A stretch of DNA of 64,000 nucleotides from Lithodes maja (lineage: Eukaryota; Arthropoda; Malacostraca; Decapoda; Lithodidae): assembly GCA_037953745.1 (NCBI GenBank), contig JBAKBP010001393.1, positions 18,501 through 82,500 on the forward strand, given 5' to 3'. A program made the position numbers and the translations under genes. Below the pieces are notes generated by a model. That model searched no databases, was not told the origin of the DNA, and saw only the letters and a list, made by a program, of their open reading frames with translations. Below, piece after piece: positions 1 through 10,870 of the stretch (positions within the stretch are counted from its first letter, which is position 1; every line of letters starts with the position of its first letter).

Positions 1-537
1 TTGTATGAGGTCGTTTCCACCACCCTGGATGATTATGGTTCCTTCCTGTAGCTGTTTCCCGCATTCCTTCGCCTCTTCCATTATATCCTTTATACCTTTC
101 CCTTTCAGGCACATGTTCCTGCTTCCTTCCGCCTCCATCTTCACCTGTTTTCTTACTTTACCGATCATGCTGTCCCCCACTATTACCCTTGCTGTCCTCC
201 TGCGATTTATTTCTTGTCTAAGTGCACTGCCCTGGTCTGTGGGGTCCGTCCTCACAGGGGTGGCCATAGGGCTAGCTCCCATTCGGTTTCTCTCATCTTC
301 ATTTACACTATCATTTTCTTCTGCAGCTTCCCTATTTTCCCCTGTAGTATGTCTGGGTCTGCAGTTGTTTGTACTTGGTTGCTGGGCTTGCTGGTTTTCT
401 GGGGTTGGAGCTGCCGCCCCCGCCGCCGCCGTTTGTGTGCATGTACACACACGTGTTTTTTCCTCCAGTTTCCTACTCAATTCTGCATTTTTCTCTATCA
501 GACCTTCCATGCCCCCATTCAACTCCATCAACTCCGG
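1..537 (-). pseudogene. Non-LTR retrotransposon ORF fragment with SGNH-hydrolase-like domain
   Basis: The minus strand is open from an ATG at 528 to the window edge, about 176 codons. The first ~30 residues are Glu/Lys/Leu-rich and could form a short coiled coil. A low-complexity Ala/Pro/Gln linker and an acidic stretch follow. The last ~55 residues contain VGDSMI and, further on, QGGGNDL. These resemble block I (GDS) and block III (GxND) of SGNH/GDSL hydrolases. Such esterase domains are known in ORF1 proteins of some CR1-type elements. The reading frame stops abruptly at 538, where the Gypsy LTR begins, so the ORF start was probably cut off by that insertion. The remainder lies outside the window. 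The plus-strand ORFs here are shadows. The family call is inference; the two motifs are seen directly. Confidence 0.5.
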
Positions 538-538
538 T

Positions 539-2838
539 TGACCGCCATTTTAGGATTTAGACCATCTCGCATTTCGGAGAGACGACCAGGTTGAGTAAAT
601 TACTAATGTAGCAGTTGTATTGTATGTTTAGAACTTGTTCATTACTTTGAGTTTATAAAACCATGCATTTTGGTAAATATGATTGTATTTTAACGTGTAA
701 ATCAGGAAAGGACATTCGTTTGAGATCGTGTCCTTGAGTTTTGTTTACCTTTCGTGTCTCCGACGTTCCAAAGTTAGGCCTATTCAGATAAGTATTTATA
801 ACTAATGTCTCCTAGGCCTGGTTATTGTTCATTTTAAATGTTTTTACTGGGTTATAGTGTAAAGAGTTACTTGTTATCTTGATTTAGAGGTCCTCATTTC
901 CCAACCCCAGTACTGTCAAATTTCGGACCCCCATTGGGTCGGGTTTATTTCAGATGATTATTTGTTCTTACCAATTGTTACTTAAAGTTAACTTGTGAAA
1001 AGGCCGTTTAGGTATGGGTACTAGCTGAATTATTATGGTAGGTTATATGATTTTACATTTTTAATTAGCCTAGGCTACCTAACTTTCACCTAATTGGAAG
1101 TACAGTAGGCTATTATTAATTATTGTGCTTTTTGAGTGTATTATGAGTATTGATTCCTATGATATAATTATGTTTGACATGGTCTAATGAACAGAGTTGC
1201 CTTGCAAGGGATGGAACGCTGTAGTGAGATTCTGGGCAGCTGATTTCAGGGGATAAGTTACTCGAGTTACAGTAGAATTAACGTTTAGCTTTGTTTGAGC
1301 CTTGTATAGCACCCTCCGCATTGAGCAGTCCAACCTGTTAAGTTTGACCATGACAATTACCTTTGATTTATGCCATTATTGTATTGATTTGACTCCATAG
1401 ATATGCTGTGTAATTATGTATTCCCAATTGTGTGTAAAGTACTGCTGAGTAACACATGTACCTGTACTTAATGAGAGGATCTTTGGATGCCTTAAGAGAT
1501 TATTTCGGTACAGTACTGTAATGTCATAATTTGATCTGTCATTGTATTTCTGTACTTATATTAGCTCATCTATTTTTATCTGTTAATAGGAATCCATGTA
1601 TTTTTATATGTTTATATATTATTGCCTATATTTTTTATATGTATTTGTTTTAGTATTACTGTGTACCGTAATTAGGATATTGATTAACCCCATTATTAAG
1701 GGTTAGCTATTTTGTCAACCGTGGGTTAAGAATGTATTCGAATTACCAGGGAACCAGTTTGGGACGGAGTTGATGTGATGCTGAATTGCTGATGGCGGAG
1801 AATCGGAGATTCACCCCTCCCATTGGCTGAGTGCAGGATGCTGAACTCGTGTACTGTACGAGGGTTCAAGGACCGCAGGAAGACGTATGATTACCCCCTA
1901 TACCCCAGGATACGGTAGGCCGAAGAAACCTACAGGCAAGCCTGGCCGATACCGGTATCTAGCGGAATTGGGATGTATAATACTGAGAGGAATGGGGTGG
2001 ATACAGACAGCAATATTCGAGTCCTACTCCTAGGTTAAGAGACTGTCCCAGTACGGAAATGGATTGGTCCCAGGTTAATGGTATAGAGATAATTAGATAC
2101 GGACCATACGGTACCAATGTTAAGAGTTGTAAACGGTAAAATGTTCCTTAAATATTAATATCAAGCTTAAGATTACTGCAATATGTTTGTATCTATCCTC
2201 CCGTACCTATTTGGATCTAAATGTGTTGTCAGGATGGTAAATCGGAGCTGTCAGTATTAAATTGGTCTAAGAGTAGTACCAGTAGCCTAACCGAGAGTTA
2301 AAGTCTTATCAGCCAACATTGAAGGTGAAGTTCTTGATTGGTCTTTGCTAGCCTCCGATTTATCCTACTGTCCTAATGTACCTGAATAATGAGCATGAGT
2401 CACGATTGCATAAAGAATAAGAAAACCATGGGGACGGCCAGTTCACCTGAAGGTGAGCGATCAAATAATTCAAATGAATTACCGTTCCCAAAAACATCCT
2501 TATGTGATATCTAGAAAGTAGAGAATATGCTAGGTCTCAGTGGGGTTTTTGTGGTTCTTTGGTCTTATCATCGTGTCGGAGTTGCAGTCTTTCCCCTTCC
2601 TCGAAGGATGTTGGATGTGGGTCAACCAAACAGGGTTGTCCTCTCGTTAATTAGAATGCAATAACGGGTTTGTCGTCATCTCTTCCTTTCTATCCTTGAG
2701 TACCTATTTTCCACCTTCGCAGCTTAATCTATCTTTTTCTGTCTTACCCTCTCTCTCTTGTTCGCAGTAGAAGAAGGGAAGTGAAGGAAGAAGGAGAGAT
2801 ACCCAATCCTATTCCCCCCCCCCCCCCCCCCCGTTACA
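539..2838 (+). repeat. 5' LTR of Gypsy element G1
   Basis: It begins TGACCGCC and ends TTACA next to a primer-binding site. The same sequence recurs at 16821-19116 with scattered substitutions. It ends in a run of about 16 C (around 2815-2832) before the terminal GTTACA. At 2.3 kb it is long for a Gypsy LTR. It holds no convincing ORF, and I could not place a TATA box with confidence. Confidence 0.9.
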
Positions 2839-2839
2839 G

Positions 2840-2857
2840 TGGTGGCAGCGGTGGGAT
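2840..2857 (+). promoter_or_regulatory. Primer-binding site (tRNA-Leu type) of element G1
   Basis: One base after the LTR end lies TGGTGGCAGCGGTGGGAT. Its reverse complement ends in GCTGCCA plus the CCA tail, as in animal tRNA-Leu(AAG), and all 18 bases appear to match that tRNA 3' end as I know it. This fixes the right border of the 5' LTR and the element's strand. 2858-3186 is untranslated leader without a recognisable feature. Confidence 0.8.
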
Positions 2858-3186
2858 TTCTTTAGGAGTCCATGGTTCGACATGCTCCTGTTCCGTTCAG
2901 GGCTCCTGAATTAATCCCGTACCCCCCGTAGAAGAGACTGTACAGTACTGGTTCTTACACTTTCGCTCGGGTGTTTAGAATCAGTGCGTTGCAGTTGTCA
3001 TTTTTTCACGCTACCAACCCGTGAAATAGTTACCACAAACAGTATTGGCCATGCTACCACATTTCAATACGGTTAGTGTAATATTTCAGGGAATCTTTAA
3101 GTGCAGCAGATACCAGCAAGAATCACAGTGACTGTGAAGGAACCGCAAAGTTGAGAAAGCGGTGGTTAGTGTTTTCCGGTTATTAG

Positions 3187-4578
3187 TTGTCTATCAATTA
3201 TCCTTCTTTCCTGTCCAAGATGGAGAATCCTGATCCAGAGCCAAGGCACGAGGTGCAAGATGCTTTAGTCAGGAGGAATGAGGAACAAGGAAGTGAAGTG
3301 TCATTTGAGGATACGGACAGTTCCCGGTTTGTCACGGTCGACCAGTGGGAGGAAGGTCAGAGTGAAGACAACTCCCAGAATGAAATGGACCAGATGAAAG
3401 CCATACTGGAACGATTAGTCGGTGAAATGTCAGCATTGGCAGACCAGGTGCGAGACGTGAGAGACCGAGAGATGTTCCAGAGCCCAACTGGTACTCCACA
3501 ACCAACCCCCAGCATTAAGAACCTTTCCCCGCCTCCGCCTCTTGCCTTTGCGGACTCTCTCAAATCTGCAACCCCAACACCTCCCACTCCTTCCCCATCA
3601 GTACCCTTGATCCGTAATCCCCCAACCTCACTTTCCCATTCTTCTTCACACCCCCCAGCTCCCCTCCGTCAGCCCTACCACCGACGTAGTGAAGGGATTA
3701 GTTCCCGAGATGTACCCATGCTTCACATGGATGAGTTACGATCTTATATGGCTTCCACGAAGATTGAGGTCTTTCAGATGCGGATCGAAGCCTGTATGTC
3801 CCATGACGAGGCAAGGTTGAACCTGGCCAAGTTCAAGTTGGATTCCGACCTGGCTGTTCTGGTGCAAGTAGAGACAGCTCAGGGAAAGTTAAAGACTTGG
3901 GCAGAGTTCATCCAGTTCCTGAAGCAGTTCTTTCATAAGACGCCAACGATGTCCGAGTCGTTCCGAGAAGCAGAACATAACACGTACGTCCTCTCAGAAG
4001 ATCCTAATGATTACGTCCAGAAGATGACGTATAGCTATAGTATGATTCAGTCAATGTTCCCAGGGGAAACTTTACCTCCACGCGACCAGTGGCTTAAAAT
4101 AAGACTCCATGCGACCCTCCCCTTATCCGTTAAGCAACAGGTGGATCGATACATGCCTGTTGAGATACCCCTGAAGGAGTTCCTGAGGCACCTGAACTAT
4201 GAGCGTCAGCTGCAGAACCATGCGGAACGGATGGTCGCAGGAGGACGGGTTTGTGAAGTAATGAAACACCATGCCCCAGTGACTACCCCGTCTCTCAGCA
4301 GTAGCCAACCTTCCCTGACGACCCCTCTCCTTCCATCAACGGGAATGGATGATAGATTCATCCGCCTCCAGGAATCTCTGGCGACCTTGTCACAGGATGT
4401 CCAGAGATTAACACGAAGACCTCAGTATACAGGATGCCCCTTCTGTAGAACAAAGGAGCATAACAGGGCGGATTGTCCCCTCCGTCCCCCACGTTTAGCA
4501 TGTTTCGACTGCCTGAGAGAGAATTGTAGACGTGGGAGACCTGACTGCCCAGGGCGAGAGGGTAGAGCAACAAGGTGA
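3187..4578 (+). CDS. gag: Gag polyprotein of element G1
   Basis: The open frame encodes 463 codons; the first ATG in it is at 3220, giving about 452 residues. The first ~100 residues are acidic, then a Pro/Ser/Thr-rich linker (roughly 100-165) leads to a helical capsid-like core (about 175-345) with the Trp/Phe/Leu pattern of retrotransposon gag (KTWAEFIQFLKQFF). The C-terminus has one CCHC knuckle of the form C-x2-C-x4-H-x4-C (CPFCRTKEHNRADC), then a second Cys-rich stretch (CFDCLRENC). It should form the particle and package RNA. The ORF stops at 4578 and the protease follows in another frame, so pol needs a frameshift or a separate start. The gag frame itself is intact. Confidence 0.85.
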   Translation: MSINYPSFLSKMENPDPEPRHEVQDALVRRNEEQGSEVSFEDTDSSRFVTVDQWEEGQSEDNSQNEMDQMKAILERLVGEMSALADQVRDVRDREMFQSPTGTPQPTPSIKNLSPPPPLAFADSLKSATPTPPTPSPSVPLIRNPPTSLSHSSSHPPAPLRQPYHRRSEGISSRDVPMLHMDELRSYMASTKIEVFQMRIEACMSHDEARLNLAKFKLDSDLAVLVQVETAQGKLKTWAEFIQFLKQFFHKTPTMSESFREAEHNTYVLSEDPNDYVQKMTYSYSMIQSMFPGETLPPRDQWLKIRLHATLPLSVKQQVDRYMPVEIPLKEFLRHLNYERQLQNHAERMVAGGRVCEVMKHHAPVTTPSLSSSQPSLTTPLLPSTGMDDRFIRLQESLATLSQDVQRLTRRPQYTGCPFCRTKEHNRADCPLRPPRLACFDCLRENCRRGRPDCPGREGRATR

Positions 4579-4589
4579 CTCGGGACCTC

Positions 4590-4854
4590 GAACAAATCTC
4601 CAACCATTTTCCTCGTAGTAAACCAGAGATCGTGTCGCGCCATGGTAGATACCGGTAGTGAGCTTACGCTCGTTAAGCAGTCCTTGGTGATTGAGTTAGG
4701 GCTTCCTATCTCTCTCAGCAAGAATATTCCCGCCCTCTTTGGCATTACCGGTACCTCCCTAAGGATTTTGGGCACGGTCTCCCTGGCGGTATGCGTAGCA
4801 ATGTCCCAGACAATACAGCACCTGGCGGTGGTGATCCCAGACGACTATATGGAC
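4590..4854 (+). pseudogene. pro: Aspartic protease, N-terminal half, of element G1
   Basis: The frame carries MVDTGSELTLV at about 4642-4674, with the retropepsin catalytic D-T/S-G triad, followed by the beta-rich flap region up to the codons for DYMD near 4854. There the frame enters a 519-bp insertion and stops at 4890. The second half of the fold (TDLLLGVDLLG, equivalent to the family's ILGxDxL) resumes at about 5385. The protease is split and should be non-functional in this copy. Confidence 0.75.
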
Positions 4855-5384
4855 AGGGCGGGTGCCCAACCCCGAAAAGGGTTGAAATAGGGGAGCTATC
4901 CCCCCGCCAAAGGCGGCTTTCTAGGGCCTTTCCTAGCTGATGCTGAGAGGATTGGGTTCTAGTCATGTGGTGATGGGCTGGTCTATCAGAGTGAGAACTG
5001 AGCAATCTCTGCCATACCCATAGCTTACTCTGACTGTTCCTTTTACTTATATATTTTCTAGATCTCAAGTGACGGCGTCTCTAACGTGGATTGACCTCCC
5101 AATCTACCAAGATTGGAAGCCAAAGCGTCACATTTTTCCCTTGCCCCTCAACTTTCTCTTCATAATTGCTGAGGGACACAGGGCCCTGGGTGGGGCTTTG
5201 GTTTCCCGGGCATTTCCGCACCCTCCTCAGCTCCCCGCCATGGAGTGGCTTCGGTCACCCAGGCTTTATTGTGGTCGGTGGGGAGGGTTCTGTGGGGGCG
5301 CTCGGTTATGGCCTTGGCCTTGCTCGGGGCCTTGGGGCTGTTCGGCCAGGCAGCTTGGGGAACAACAACAACAACTATATGGAC
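4855..5384 (+). mobile_element. SINE-like retroposon inserted in the G1 protease
   Basis: The 11-bp direct repeat ACTATATGGAC occurs at 4844-4854 and 5374-5384, exactly at the two edges of a stretch that interrupts the protease. The inserted 519 bp ends in (AAC)n just before the second repeat copy, as expected of a retroposed SINE or short non-LTR fragment with an AAC tail. A GGTTCTAGTC sequence near 4950 weakly resembles a tRNA B box, but I could not confirm a tRNA-like head. No reading frame of its own is recognised; the downstream pol ORF happens to stay open through part of it. Confidence 0.6.
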
Positions 5385-8121
5385 ACTGACCTGCTTCTTG
5401 GGGTTGACCTTTTGGGTCGCTACCCTATGTTATGGAATCATCCACGTCAGACGCTACGTTGGGGGGATGTTACCTACGACATCCATCATGTTACTACAGG
5501 GAAAAGAAAAGCGAGATCTGTTCGCCGAGTCAAGGCTACACTCACTGAGGAAAAGCCCCAGAAAGAAAATTGCATTCGGCTCCCCCGTCGAATGGTGATA
5601 GGTCCTTACCAGACTGTTATGCTCCCTGTTATTGTTGGTGAGGACATAAATAGCATTCTTGAAATTCAGCCCCAGAACCCTGCTCTTCAACAAGAACTTC
5701 CAATATGTGTGCGAGTTACTAGTGAGGCCGAAGTCTTTCTCCCTTTCGCAAATCCTTCCCGTGGAAGAGTGGTCCTGAAGCCTGGCACCCTCCTAGCCAC
5801 GTACGAGAAACTGGCAGAGAGTCAGATTCACGATGTACCCCAGTGCATGAAGACCAAAGTAAGTAATGCTATGCTACCTGACATGGATCAGCCCTCCTCC
5901 TCGGGGACCCGAGAGGAAAAGTTACAGTCTTTGATTGACAAGTGTCAATGGGACCACTTGGAGGATGGTCAGAAGGGTCAGCTGGGACATGTTCTCAAGG
6001 AGCATAATTCGGTTTTCATCTTGAGTGAACACGAATTAGGCACTATTAATGTTCCCCCGGCCCATATTCTTGTTTCAGACCCTACACCTACGAGAAGCCC
6101 TTTGTATAGAACCCCGGAGAAAGCAAAGCCGATTCTCGCACAAATGTTGAACGACATGTTGAAGAAGGATATCATCGAGCCTTCAACAGCGGCCTGGTTG
6201 AGCCCTATAGTCTTAGTTGCTAAACCTGATGGCACCAAGCGCATGTGTTTGGATTATCGTCAGGTCAATACGAGACTACAGGCCGACATCCAGCCACTGC
6301 CCAGGTTAGATGAGTTAGTGGAATTGACTACTGGACACAAGTATTATGCTACGCTGGATCTCAAGGACGCGTACTACCAGATTCCCCTTGATGATGAGAG
6401 CCGAGATCTGACGACTTTCAGCGATGGAGTAGCGTTATATCGTTTCAAGCGGCTACCTTTTGGGCTCAGTTGTAGCCCGGCCATATTCACACGGCAGATG
6501 GGTTCTGTCCTGGCTCCCTTGGCAAAGGAAGGCTGGGTCAGAAACTATCTGGATGATGTGCTGCTATGGGCATCTAGTTTTGATGAGCTCCTGACTCGTC
6601 TATCTACTCTTTTCAGTCACTTTGCCAAGATGGGCCTGAAATTGAATCTCACTAAGTGCCAATTTGCGCACCCTGAGGTAAAATTTCTGGGCCACCTCAT
6701 TTCTGAACAAGGGTGTAGACCAGATCCGGAGAACGTCGAAGCTGTGCTCAACATGAAGTCCCCCTCGAACGTCAAGGAAATACGGCGATTTTTGGGTATG
6801 GCCGGTTTTTACAGGAAGTGCATTCCTCAATTTGCCAAATTTGCAGCTCCCTTAACTGAGTTAACCAAGAAGTATGCCCAGTTTGAATGGTCCTCGGAGT
6901 GTGAAGAGGCGTTCCAAAAGCTGAAGACCTTGTTAGTTAGTGCACCTGTTCTAGTGAAGGCGGACATGCACCGCAAGTTCCTTCTGCATACAGATGCTTC
7001 TGGTACTCATGTGGGCGCAGCGTTGATGCAACCTCAGTCAGACGGCACCTTGCGGCCCGTGGGCTATTTTAGTAAGAAGTTGAAGCCCGCTGAAACTCGC
7101 TACTCCACCACTGATCGTGAAGCTTTAGCCGTAGTATTAGCATGTAGACAGTTTCACCACTACTTGTGGGGAGTCCGTTTCAACCTCATGACGGATCATC
7201 AGCCATTGGTGTCAGCCTTTACGAAGAAGACTAAGTCGGCTCGCATGAGTCGGTGGAGTCTAGAGATGAGAGAGTATAGGTTTGACATCAGTTACAAGCC
7301 GGGTCCTAAGAATTATGTTGCCGACCAGTTAAGTCGACCTGTGAGAGCAGTGAGGTGGGAACAGGATCAGAAATGGTTAGGTAAGACCAGCGCCGAGATG
7401 AGGGAGTTGCAGTGTCAGGAGGCCCGATGGAAGGATCTCATAGTTTTCCTCGAAGGTGGGGCCTTACCTAAGCATCGCTATCCTCGAGCCACGCTCGATC
7501 AGTTTGTAGTGGACCAAGGAGTTCTTTATTTTGTAGTGGCTAAGTCGGACGGAAGTCTGCATTACCTTCTAGTTGTGCCGAGTGAGCTGAAGAAAGCTGC
7601 GTTGAATCTGGCACATGACCAAGAGTCTGGTCATCTGGGTAGATTTAAGAGTATCATGAAGGCCGAGTCGCTGTTTTACTGGCCTAATTTACGTAGTGAT
7701 GTAAGTACTTATGTTAGGGAGTGTTCGGTCTGTCAGCAGTATAAGGGCACCCAAGGACTCCAGCAGCGCTGGCAGGAATTGCCACCCGTTAAGCAACCTT
7801 TGGAGAGAGTCAGTGTTGATCTTACGGATATGACGGCAGGAGCCCAGGGGTATCGTTACATTCTGACAGTAACCGATCACTACAGTAGATTTGTAAGGTT
7901 CTATAAGTTAAGGTCTAAGGTCTCGGCGGAGGTCTGTGGGAAGTTCCGAGAGTACTTATGCGATTTCGGGTTGCCTCAGACCCTCCTCTCTGATAATGGT
8001 GGAGAGTTTACCTCGCAACAGTTCCGAGATTTATGCACTTCATTTAATATTAAGTTGGGATATGTGACTCCTTATCACCCGCGTGGGAACAGTGTGACCG
8101 AACGGATGCATCGGACATTAA
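5385..8121 (+). CDS. pol: Pol polyprotein of element G1: protease end, RT, RNase H, integrase N-part
   Basis: An open frame (from 5166, partly inside the SINE, to 8144) encodes, in order: the protease C-terminal strand LLLGVDLLG (~5390); RT with LDLKDAYYQI (~6355), LPFGLSCSPAIF (~6450) and the catalytic YLDD (~6545); RNase H with HTDASGTHVG (~6990), TDHQPL and VADQLSRP (~7325); the integrase HHCC zinc domain (H near 7615, CSVCQQ near 7725); and the DDE core with SVDLTD (~7810), LSDNGGEF (~7990) and VTERMH (~8095). All catalytic residues checked are present. The frame leaves the element at 8121, the TTAA where piggyBac inserted. Its last ~7 codons and its stop are foreign. The integrase C-terminal part lies at 13965-14558. 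Confidence 0.9.
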
Positions 8122-8533
8122 CCCTCCAGCCCCGGGGGCTATAGCTCGCGACTGTGCTGCGGTACCGGGTGTTTTGACGATCTTTGGCCTATGTTAACTA
8201 CTCTGTAAGTCAATGAGTATGGCATGTAATGTTGTGAATAAAAAAGAATAATGTTCCACAAACCTTCCTCTGTCGAATGGCGTTGAGTAGAGGTCTCTAG
8301 CCCCTCTGGTTGCATAATGGTGAGCGCGGGAAGACGAGTGCTTTTTTATGCGGCAAATTCTTCCCACGTTCGAACGCGTCGCCCCGGCCATGGCTACGAC
8401 GCACCTAGCCGCTCGCCGCGCCAAAGTATTTATCTCCCTTCGACGATTTTAGTGTTTGATATTGAGAATGTGATGTTTATTTGATATTTTCTAGTTATTT
8501 TGAGGCCAATTATATAAAATATGTTTATTAGGG
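8122..8533. other. Non-coding subterminal region of the piggyBac element
   Basis: Between the left terminal repeat and the 177-bp array no supported gene is seen. The short minus-strand ORF (8194-8424) has no recognisable motif and is probably chance. Confidence 0.4.
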
Positions 8534-8663
8534 TATCACTGTCACTGATATTGCTAATTTTCACTCGATACCGTACATTTTATTAGTAATTGAGGTAGGT
8601 TATTGTTGTATTAGGCACTGATTATTCGTTATTACAGGTGTTTATTATTCTTTGGTCATCAAG

Positions 8664-10015
8664 TTTTTCTTGCTTCCAAATTTCTTAAGCATTTCTCTTC
8701 TCATAATCTGCTCTCAGATCGCCAGTATGGCTTCCTTAAGGGTCGCTCTACTGGTGATCTTCTTTCATATCTTACTAACTCTTGGTCATCCTCCTTTCGG
8801 GACTTCGGTGAGACTTTTTCTATTGCACTAGACATATCGAAAGCCTTCGATAGAGTCTGGCATAAATCTTTAATTTCTAAACTACCCTCCTTCGGTTTCT
8901 ATCCCTCCATCTGTGCCTTTGTCTCTAATTTCCTTTCCGGCCGTTCCATAGCTGCGGTTGTGGACGGCCATTGTTCACTTCCTCACCCTATAAACTCCGG
9001 TGTTCCTCAGGGCTCTGTCCTATCTCCTATTCTCTTTCTAATTTTTATAAATGATCTCCTTAACTGTACCTTAATTCCCATCCATTCATACGCAGACGAC
9101 TCAACCTTACACTACTCCATTAGTTTTTCAGAACGCCCCAGCCAGCAATCCCTCAACGACAAACGTAATGAAGCCATAGAACTCTTAAATTCTGATCTAA
9201 ATACTATTTCCAATTGGGGCAGAGAAAACCTTGTTAACTTTAATGCTTCCAAAACCCAATTTCTCCATCTATCTACCCGTCAGGATCTCCCAGCGGACTA
9301 TCCCTTATTCTTCAACAATACAAAAATCAACCCTTCATCTTCTCTCAATATTCTTGGTGTCTCTTTTTCTTCTGCTCTCATTTGGAAGGACCATATTACC
9401 AGTCTTGCTAAGGCAGCCTCCCAGAAGCTGGGTGTGCTCAATCGCCTTAGGGGGTTCTTTTCCCCTGCACAGCTTCTTGCTCTGTACAGGGGCATAGTGC
9501 GCCCTTGTATTGAGTATTGTTCACATGTGTGGGGAGGTTCCTCTCACACCGCTCTCCTAGACAAAGTTGAAAGGAAGGCCTTTCGTATCATTAACTCCCG
9601 TCCACTCACCAACTCTCTGCAATCTCTCTCTCTCCGCCGCAATGTTGCATCTCTCTCGCTATTCTATCGCTACTATAATAATCAGTGTTCCTCAGAGCTA
9701 TCCCAGTGCATACCACCTCCTTTACGTAGGGCACGTGGTACCCGTCTTGCAACTCAATCCCACCCCTACTCTGTGCAACTCTCCAACCCAAGAGTGAAAC
9801 GTTACTCTCAAACTTTCTTCTACTCAACATCTGAGCTCTGGAACTCTCTCCCAGAATCAGTCTTTCCCTCTTCCTATGACTTAAATTGCTTCAAACTCCG
9901 TGTGTCCAGGCATTTTGGCTCAAACGTCCCTTGATTTTGGCCCTGTCACTCTTTCAACTATGGGGGAGGCACTCGCTATAGGCAGTTATGCCTTTTGCCT
10001 CCCTCAATCACATAG

Positions 10016-10045
<30 letters not shown>
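8664..10045 (+). mobile_element. 5'-truncated non-LTR retrotransposon, copy A
   Basis: It starts inside the RT sequence of the longer copy B (matching about 24385 onward) and runs to the same 3' end (CAATCACATAG followed by ~30 A, 10016-10045). Both 5' truncation and the A-tail are typical of target-primed reverse transcription. It lies in the first unit of the 177-bp array. No clear target-site duplication is visible. It matches copies B and C at almost every base I compared. Confidence 0.9.
8666..9934 (+). pseudogene. Reverse transcriptase fragment, non-LTR copy A
   Basis: The frame is open to the stop at 9934. It contains the RT blocks DISKAFDRVWH (~8830), the SGVPQGSVLSP turn (~8997) and the catalytic YADDST (~9088), then the thumb and C-terminal region with CIEYCSHVWGG (~9508). 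The upstream RT fingers and the endonuclease are missing through 5' truncation, so this is a dead copy with no frame disruption of its own. The pattern fits Jockey/I-type elements. The clade assignment is inference. Confidence 0.85.
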
Positions 10046-10048
<3 letters not shown>

Positions 10049-10870
10049 TTGTGTCTTGTGTCACTTTCACTTTGATAAATATGCTTTAGAGTGTCACTGT
10101 CACTGATAATGCTCATTTTCACTCGATACCGTACATTTTATTAGTAATTGAGGTAGGTTATTGTTGTATTAGGCACTGATTATTCGTTATCACAGGTGTT
10201 TATTATACTTTGGCCATCAAATATTAGGTCTTGTGTCATTTTCACTTTGACAAATATGCTTTAGAGAGTGTCACTGTCACTGATAATGCTCATTTTCACT
10301 CGATACCATACATTTTATTAGTAATTGAGGTAGGTTATTGTTGTATTAGGCACTGATTATTCGTTATCACAGGTGTTTATTATACTTTGGCCATCAAATA
10401 TTAGGTCTTGTGTCACTTTCACTTTGACAAATATGCTTTAGAGAGTGTCACTGTCACTGATAATGCTCATTTTCACTCGATACCGTACATTTTATTAGTA
10501 ATTGAGGTAGGTTATTGTTGTATTAGGCACTGATTATTCGTTATCACAGGTATTTATTATACTTTGGCCATCAAATATTAGGTCTTGTGTCACTTTCACT
10601 TAGTTATATGATTTGTAAAAGTTTTATATACAATTTATTGTGTCTTTTTTCACTGATTTAGATATTTCTATAGGTTCTAATCATATGAATGTCACTTGGT
10701 ATATACATATGTGTCACTTTCACATGTTATTATGGTGGAATTGTATTTGTATCAATTTTCTCATAATACATGACTTTTGTATTACAATAAATTGGTTTTC
10801 TTCCACTTTTTGCCTATATATAATTATAGTGTACATATTGTCATTTTATTTGGCAATTTCAGTATGATTA

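Larger units (their letters stand above)
8534..10600. repeat. 177-bp tandem array inside piggyBac, split by non-LTR copy A
   Basis: Units start at about 8534, 10091, 10268 and 10445. The last two intervals are exactly 177 bp. Each unit contains GTCACTGTCACTGAT, then CACTCGATACCGTACATT and a GTATTAGGCACTGATTATTC segment. The first unit is cut at about 8663 by a non-LTR insertion and resumes after its poly(A) at 10046; its two parts add up to about one unit. The last unit is incomplete and decays after about 10600. 10601-10870 is AT-rich 3' flank of the transposase gene. Confidence 0.85.

Noticed and set aside
5..541. Plus-strand ORF of 178 codons at the window start
   Set aside because: The opposite strand carries an open frame with recognisable hydrolase motifs; the plus ORF is its shadow.
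5166..5384. N-terminal ~70 codons of the pol ORF as true protein
   Set aside because: They lie inside the SINE-like insertion between its two 11-bp duplications and are open by chance.
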